From: Deltaproteobacteria bacterium
Lineage (GTDB): Bacteria > Desulfobacterota > Desulfobulbia > Desulfobulbales > Desulfocapsaceae
Reading direction: 5' to 3'
Assembly: GCA_021779275.1 (NCBI GenBank)
Contig: JAJYAX010000037.1
Coordinates: 1 to 9,343 of the forward strand
DNA length: 9,343 bases
The translations under genes and the position numbers were made by a program. The notes beneath the pieces were generated by a model. It worked only from the letters and a program-made list of their open reading frames with translations. It was not told the origin of the DNA and ran no database searches. Below, one piece after another: positions 5,642 through 9,343 of this stretch. The first letter of the stretch is position 1. Each line of letters opens with the position of its first letter.

Positions 5642-6771
5642 TCCAGGCCCAATGGCGCCAGAATCCGGTTGTTGAAACGATTCACCAGCAGGTCGTCCGG
5701 ATCATTGCCGATCATCCGGGAGATCTCCTGTATCCGCTCCGCCACCTGTTGATTTCGCTCCCGGCAGGCGGCGCGCGCCTGTTCAATATGATTCCAGTCC
5801 CTGTCGGCGACAAACAGCCGCCAGGCTTTCAGGATCTCCGGAAAGAGCTTTTCCCGCAGGCCATCGAGAAAGGTCACGTAAAAACCGAGGGATGATTCCC
5901 GTTGCTCCCTGATTGCATAGGCTAAAAGACCCTGCGGATGCGTGTCGGCCAGGATATCTTTCACGGCCCGGCCGACGAACTCCATCACCGAGCCCGGAAA
6001 ATGGCCGATGATCGCCTGCAGTGCTTCGGAGGCAAAGGTTGTTTGCAGGATCTCACCTACCTCGTGATAGATAAACAGGTTCATTTCCTGTTCGACTATC
6101 GTGTCCAGCGAGTCTATAAACAGGCCCCGGTCAAGTGTGCCGCCCTTAAACACCCCATAGGACCGCAAGGCCTGCAGCAATGAGCCCCTGCAGGATGACC
6201 GCACCTCCTGGATCTGGTCCCAGAAGAAAGAGCGGAGAGATTCCTTGCGGATAATAATCAGGCCGTCCTGTACCATCGCAAAGGGACTGGCCATCTCTCT
6301 TGCCCGCTCTTTGCCCAGGATGATGACCGGACACCCTTCATAATCGCGTTGCCCGATCTTCTCCGCGAGAAAAAAGACGGTCTTCATTGATCGTCCGTAC
6401 CCGGCGCCGTAGAGGAGCCTGCTCTCGTTCAGGGCGGCGTTGATCTCTTCGAGTTCCAGCGGCGCCAGCATTTTTCCCGAGACCGAAAGGGGGCGAAAGG
6501 ATTCCTCCGCTATGGTCGCCCAGTAGTTTTCCTTCGTATCTATCCAGTCAAGCAGGACAGCCGGCTCCGGTTCTTCCCAGGGCTGCAGTCCTTTTTCCCA
6601 TTTATAGAGATTGCGCAGTTTGAGGACCATGGTGCACATCGAATATATGCCATGATCACGGGCATCTGAAATATCGCAGTTATGCTGAAGGTCGCGGAGG
6701 AATGGCGTAAATTCGGCTAAGGATGACATGGTTGCTTCGCTGTGACTCGCGGGTGCTGTTATTATTGACAT
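5623..6771 (-). CDS. Conserved protein of unknown function (resembles Sfum_1244-type family)
   Basis: Function unknown. The N-terminal block EFTPFLRDLQHNCDISDA and the later YSMCTMVLKLRNLYKWEKG and LLYGAGYGRS segments recall a conserved family of sulfate-reducing and syntrophic Desulfobacterota that I remember as Sfum_1244; this is recall, not a search. The protein is soluble, with no signal peptide or membrane helix. From ATG 6771 it has 382 residues. A helical C-terminal half carries YHEVGE (His236, Glu237, Glu240), GHFPG (His257) and ADTHPQG (Asp276, His278), a spacing of polar residues that could bind a metal. Start choice: GAAGAG lies 7 nt before ATG 6771; ATG 6729 (368 residues) sits just before the conserved block and may be the true start. 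Reading further upstream to 6975 gives Arg-rich, non-protein-like sequence. It is transcribed alone, divergent from the FIST gene. Confidence 0.82.
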   Translation of the reverse strand: MSIITAPASHSEATMSSLAEFTPFLRDLQHNCDISDARDHGIYSMCTMVLKLRNLYKWEKGLQPWEEPEPAVLLDWIDTKENYWATIAEESFRPLSVSGKMLAPLELEEINAALNESRLLYGAGYGRSMKTVFFLAEKIGQRDYEGCPVIILGKERAREMASPFAMVQDGLIIIRKESLRSFFWDQIQEVRSSCRGSLLQALRSYGVFKGGTLDRGLFIDSLDTIVEQEMNLFIYHEVGEILQTTFASEALQAIIGHFPGSVMEFVGRAVKDILADTHPQGLLAYAIREQRESSLGFYVTFLDGLREKLFPEILKAWRLFVADRDWNHIEQARAACRERNQQVAERIQEISRMIGNDPDDLLVNRFNNRILAPLGLERPKGT

Positions 6772-6858
6772 GCTGTATCTCTTCGTGTCCCGTACTCTAC
6801 GGAATACTATAGGCATTAAACCAACGTTCACTCCAGGAAAAAACAGAAAAGACATCTG

Positions 6859-6890
6859 CCTCCTCCGCCGGATTCGGAAGCCGGAGGAGG
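6859..6890 (-). promoter_or_regulatory. Leader hairpin, attenuator-like
   Basis: CCTCCTCCG (6859-6867) and CGGAGGAGG (6882-6890) form a perfect 9-bp GC-rich stem with a 14-nt loop, inside which CCG/CGG could pair again. In the leftward transcript the stem is followed after 8 nt by TTTT, then CTG, then TTTTTT. The gap before the T run is too long for a standard intrinsic terminator, so attenuation or a structured 5' UTR is a guess. The purine-rich GGAGGAGG strand appears in the leftward RNA only as its complement. Confidence 0.4.
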
Positions 6891-6896
6891 AGAGCG

Positions 6897-6919
6897 GCAT
6901 TCTCATACCCATGAGATGC
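6897..6919. repeat. Second leader hairpin
   Basis: GCAT-t-CTCAT (6897-6906) pairs with ATGAGATGC (6911-6919) around an ACCC loop: nine base pairs with one bulged base. It lies 6 bp from the GC-rich hairpin, so the two could stack or compete. It may be a transcription-factor dyad for the divergent promoters instead of an RNA element. Confidence 0.35.
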
Positions 6920-6951
6920 AGTACTGTCTGCGAGGTTTGATTATATTTACT

Positions 6952-6980
6952 TTGACTTTCTCCGGCCTGACCCATAAAAT
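6952..6980 (+). promoter_or_regulatory. Sigma70-type promoter for FIST/GAF operon
   Basis: TTGACT (6952-6957) and TAAAAT (6975-6980) each match consensus at five of six bases and are separated by exactly 17 bp. Transcription would start near 6987, leaving a leader of about 27 nt with GGAG at 7006-7009 as ribosome binding site. It is the best promoter in the window. Confidence 0.7.
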
Positions 6981-7013
6981 TTTCACGAGAAGAACAAATC
7001 AGTACGGAGTGGA

Positions 7014-8180
7014 ATGATGAAAATTCAGGCAGGTATAGGTTTCAGTAAAATTCGCAAGGCGGCCGAGGCGGGTGTCGAGGCCGCCTCCTCCGCACTGGCG
7101 GGGCTTGCCGGCGAAAGGCCTGCTCTCATTATAGTCTTCACGACTCCCCGCTATGATCTTTCCGCCCTGATCGAGGGAATCCGCTCCGTTACCGGGACAG
7201 CTCGCCTGATTGGAGCCACCGGTTCCGGCGAGATCGTCCAGGGCCGACATCTGGGGTTCGGCGGCGGCGTCAGCGTGCTTGCCCTGACCGCCGGGCCCTA
7301 CCGGTTTGGCGTGGCATCGGCCGCCGGTATTAAGGGAAACCTTGACCGGGCCGGGCGGGCCATCACCCGGGAGAGCAAGGCCGAAGCAGGCCCCAGCCCT
7401 CACGCCGCAGTGGTACTGCTTGCCGATTGCCTTGCCGGCGACCTGCAGCAGCTGGTGCAGGGCGTGTATCGCATCACCGGGCCCAAGGTCGCCATCAGCG
7501 GGGGCGCCGCCGGGGACGAACTCAAGTTCGAACGGACCTTCGTGTTTCACGATGACCGGGTTATCGAGGGAGGGGCGGTCGCCCTCTGGATTGCCAGCGA
7601 GACGCCGGTGAAGGTGGTGACACGGCATGGCTGGGAACCGATAGGGATTCCCCTGCTGGTCACCCGCGCCGAAGGAACGGAGATCATCGAGCTCGGCGGA
7701 CGTCCTGCCGCTGAGGCCTATGAGGAGCAACTCGGGTTTGCCCCGGGCCAGCTGAGCGCCGACAAGTTTTGGGGAACCTCCATTGTTCATCCCTTCGGCC
7801 TGCTCCAGTCGGATGGGACGGCCGTGATCCGGGTCGCCCGTTCCAAGACGGAGCAGGGGACGCTGAGAATCCAGGGCTGCGTGCCGCCGACAGGCAGCGC
7901 CGTCCAGGTGATGGGCAGTTCTACCGAGGCCTTGCTCGATGTCGCAGGCGAGGTCGCGGCTGTTGCGCTGGCCGATCAGCCGGAGGCGGGGGTCCTGCTG
8001 GTCTTCAGCTGTGCGGCGAGAGCCGTTATCCTGGGATCCCGGCTGTCCGAAGAGGCACAACGGCTCCAGTCCGCGGCTCGGGAGACGCCGACTTTCGGGT
8101 TTTATTGTTGCGGCGAGTTTGCCCGGACTGCCGGTGTGTTGGGAACCCACAATGCCACGATAACCGCTCTGGCGCTCTAA
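7014..8180 (+). CDS. FIST-domain sensory protein (FIST_N + FIST_C)
   Basis: A stand-alone FIST protein of 388 residues, the length of the two FIST domains with no added output module. FIST_N covers roughly residues 30-220, with LIGATGSGEI early (about 66-75) and AISGGAAGDE (about 161-170). FIST_C begins near LGGRPAAEAYEE (about 226) and ends with the diagnostic FSCAAR and GFYCCGEFA (about 362-370) followed by GTHNATITALAL. The family is described as a signal-input domain for small ligands, possibly amino acids, in bacteria. Two adjacent ATGs (7014, 7017) are possible; 7017 has the better 7-nt spacing from GGAG. There is no signal peptide, so it is cytoplasmic. It has its own promoter and precedes the GAF protein gene by 9 nt, so it likely feeds that protein as a separate sensor subunit. 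Confidence 0.9.
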   Translation: MMKIQAGIGFSKIRKAAEAGVEAASSALAGLAGERPALIIVFTTPRYDLSALIEGIRSVTGTARLIGATGSGEIVQGRHLGFGGGVSVLALTAGPYRFGVASAAGIKGNLDRAGRAITRESKAEAGPSPHAAVVLLADCLAGDLQQLVQGVYRITGPKVAISGGAAGDELKFERTFVFHDDRVIEGGAVALWIASETPVKVVTRHGWEPIGIPLLVTRAEGTEIIELGGRPAAEAYEEQLGFAPGQLSADKFWGTSIVHPFGLLQSDGTAVIRVARSKTEQGTLRIQGCVPPTGSAVQVMGSSTEALLDVAGEVAAVALADQPEAGVLLVFSCAARAVILGSRLSEEAQRLQSAARETPTFGFYCCGEFARTAGVLGTHNATITALAL

Positions 8181-8189
8181 GGGAAGAAG

Positions 8190-9343
8190 ATGTCCCACCT
8201 CTCCGGTACCGATTACGAAAAATTGCCGCCGCAAACGGGCGCGGAAGATCTTCTGCAGCTGCGGGCGGCACGGGATACAGCCGTACAGGCCGCCCGTGAG
8301 GCCGTTCGTGATACGACGCGTCTGACCCGCCTGCTGACCATCCTGCATGATCCCGGCCCGTTAAATATTTTGCTCGACCGGGTATTGTCGACGCTCTCGG
8401 AGTTGTTTCTGGCGGATATAATTGTGCTGCTCGATCCGGCCGGGACGGGATCACTTTCCCCGCTGGCCGCCATCGGGCTGCCGGAGGATAGGTTGCAGCT
8501 GCCGTTTTCCGGTGAAGAAGGCGGCTCTCTCCAACGCCTGATGCAGACCGGAGAACCTCTCTGTATCGAACATGCAGAGAGAGATCCGAGGGTGGATTTT
8601 CAGCTCCGTGACCAAGGCGCCAAGGCCGTTGTCGGGCTGCCGGTGGATGGCAGTCATACGGTCCGGGGCGTCCTGTTCCTTGCCCGTTGCCGTCCCGATC
8701 CCTTCGTCGGCGCCGATGTCGCACTGCTGCGGACCATGGCCTACCGGATCGGGCGGACGCTGATAGAGGCCCAGCGCAGCGATCAATTCGAGAAGATCGT
8801 ACAGAGCGGCCGCGAGATCGGCCGGCATCTGGATCGCGCAGCGGTTACCGCCGAGGCGGTGCGACTGCTTCCCGTCATTGTCCGCGCCGATGCCTCCGCT
8901 CTGATTCTCAGTGATCCGGCCGGCCGGATTTCCTGTGCGGCGCAGACCGGTCTGCCTCCGTCGTGCACCGTCGCCCTCCGCCGGTTTGCGGAAGGCCTGA
9001 TTGCCTCCTCCCTGCTGGGGGAGGGCGAGCCCTACAGGACGGCGGACATCGGTGCGACCCTGGCCCGGCTGTCACTGACATCCTTGAGCCTCTTGCCGGT
9101 GCGGGCCGTGCTGGCGATCCCGATGTACCGTAAAGATCGTATTCACGGCCTGGTCTTCGCCTTGCGCTTTACCTCCATTGGTTTCAATTCCGGCGCTTCA
9201 CAGGTCGCCATGATCTACGCTGAGCAGATCTCGGCCGCCCTGGAGAACTCCAGGCTCTATCAGGCCGTCCATAATGAACTGGCGGAACGAAAGCGGCTGG
9301 AAGAGGTGCAACGGAAATGGGAACGGCAGCAGCAACACCTGCA
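8190..9343 (+). CDS. Tandem-GAF signalling protein, partial, probable sensor histidine kinase
   Basis: The 384 visible residues run off the right edge. A short coiled-coil-like helix (about 18-50) precedes a first GAF domain (about 57-194, with VVGLPVDGSHTVRGVLFLAR late in the fold) and a second GAF domain (about 205-350, with VLAIPMYRKDRIHGLVFAL). A long helix then ends in ENSRLYQAVHNELAERKRLEE and a Gln/Arg-rich stretch. This linker form usually leads into a PAS or HisKA/HATPase module, so a cytoplasmic histidine kinase is likely, but a GGDEF or other output is not excluded since none is visible. There is no transmembrane segment. The start is well supported by GGGAAG just upstream (8181-8186). 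The input partner is probably the FIST protein encoded 9 nt before it. Confidence 0.85.
   Translation, partial: MSHLSGTDYEKLPPQTGAEDLLQLRAARDTAVQAAREAVRDTTRLTRLLTILHDPGPLNILLDRVLSTLSELFLADIIVLLDPAGTGSLSPLAAIGLPEDRLQLPFSGEEGGSLQRLMQTGEPLCIEHAERDPRVDFQLRDQGAKAVVGLPVDGSHTVRGVLFLARCRPDPFVGADVALLRTMAYRIGRTLIEAQRSDQFEKIVQSGREIGRHLDRAAVTAEAVRLLPVIVRADASALILSDPAGRISCAAQTGLPPSCTVALRRFAEGLIASSLLGEGEPYRTADIGATLARLSLTSLSLLPVRAVLAIPMYRKDRIHGLVFALRFTSIGFNSGASQVAMIYAEQISAALENSRLYQAVHNELAERKRLEEVQRKWERQQQHL

Larger units (their letters stand above)
6772..7013. other. Divergent intergenic region with structured leader
   Basis: About 240 bp separate the leftward unknown-family gene from the rightward FIST gene. 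It contains a rightward promoter (6952-6980), a perfect leftward -10 hexamer TATAAT (on the minus strand at 6945-6940, with no good -35), two hairpins (6859-6890 and 6897-6919), and a leftward T-rich stretch (6850-6838). The leftward transcript would therefore have a leader of roughly 160 nt containing both hairpins. Confidence 0.55.

Noticed and set aside
6772..6975. N-terminal extension of the unknown-family protein to an ATG at 6975
   Set aside because: The added 68 residues are Arg-rich and unlike protein, run through two hairpins and the divergent promoter, and have no ribosome binding site.
6999..8348. Long open leftward frame (449 codons) opposite the FIST gene
   Set aside because: The FIST translation has clear family motifs and a promoter and RBS; the opposite frame is Gly/Arg/Pro-rich without a domain.

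Overview
The window is high-GC bacterial chromosomal DNA, densely packed with genes in short, alternating-strand units. I see no rRNA, tRNA, insertion sequence, CRISPR array or phage gene. The gene content suggests a Gram-negative anaerobe of the Desulfobacterota (old Deltaproteobacteria): a Hanks-type kinase, a His2-like PHP phosphatase, a conserved unknown family I associate with that group, and FIST/GAF signalling. This placement is inferred from family recall, not from a marker gene.

Layout from left to right: (1) Leftward, a metallophosphoesterase gene and a Ser/Thr protein kinase gene overlap at an ATGA junction; the kinase runs off the left edge. (2) A divergent gap of about 220 bp holds a small hairpin. 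(3) Rightward, a GNAT acetyltransferase, an ArgE/DapE-type M20 deacylase and a PHP-family histidinol-phosphatase-like protein form a likely operon. (4) A leftward radical SAM protein with a C-terminal cysteine cluster ends 11 bp from the PHP gene. It starts only 41 bp from (5) a rightward 118-residue thioredoxin-fold protein with a single active-site cysteine. (6) A leftward gene of a conserved unknown family follows, with a long structured leader. (7) Diverging from it, a good sigma70-type promoter drives a FIST-domain sensor gene followed 9 nt later by a tandem-GAF signalling protein, cut by the right edge and probably a histidine kinase.

Three modules look functional by arrangement: a kinase/phosphoesterase pair that may act on the same phosphoproteins; an acetyltransferase/deacylase/phosphatase operon suggestive of small-molecule (amino-acid-like) metabolism; and a FIST sensor paired with a separate GAF sensor kinase. 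The radical SAM/thioredoxin-like pair and the unknown-family gene, with its conserved-looking HEVGE segment and hairpin-rich leader, are the least explained parts. No single feature proves a new system.
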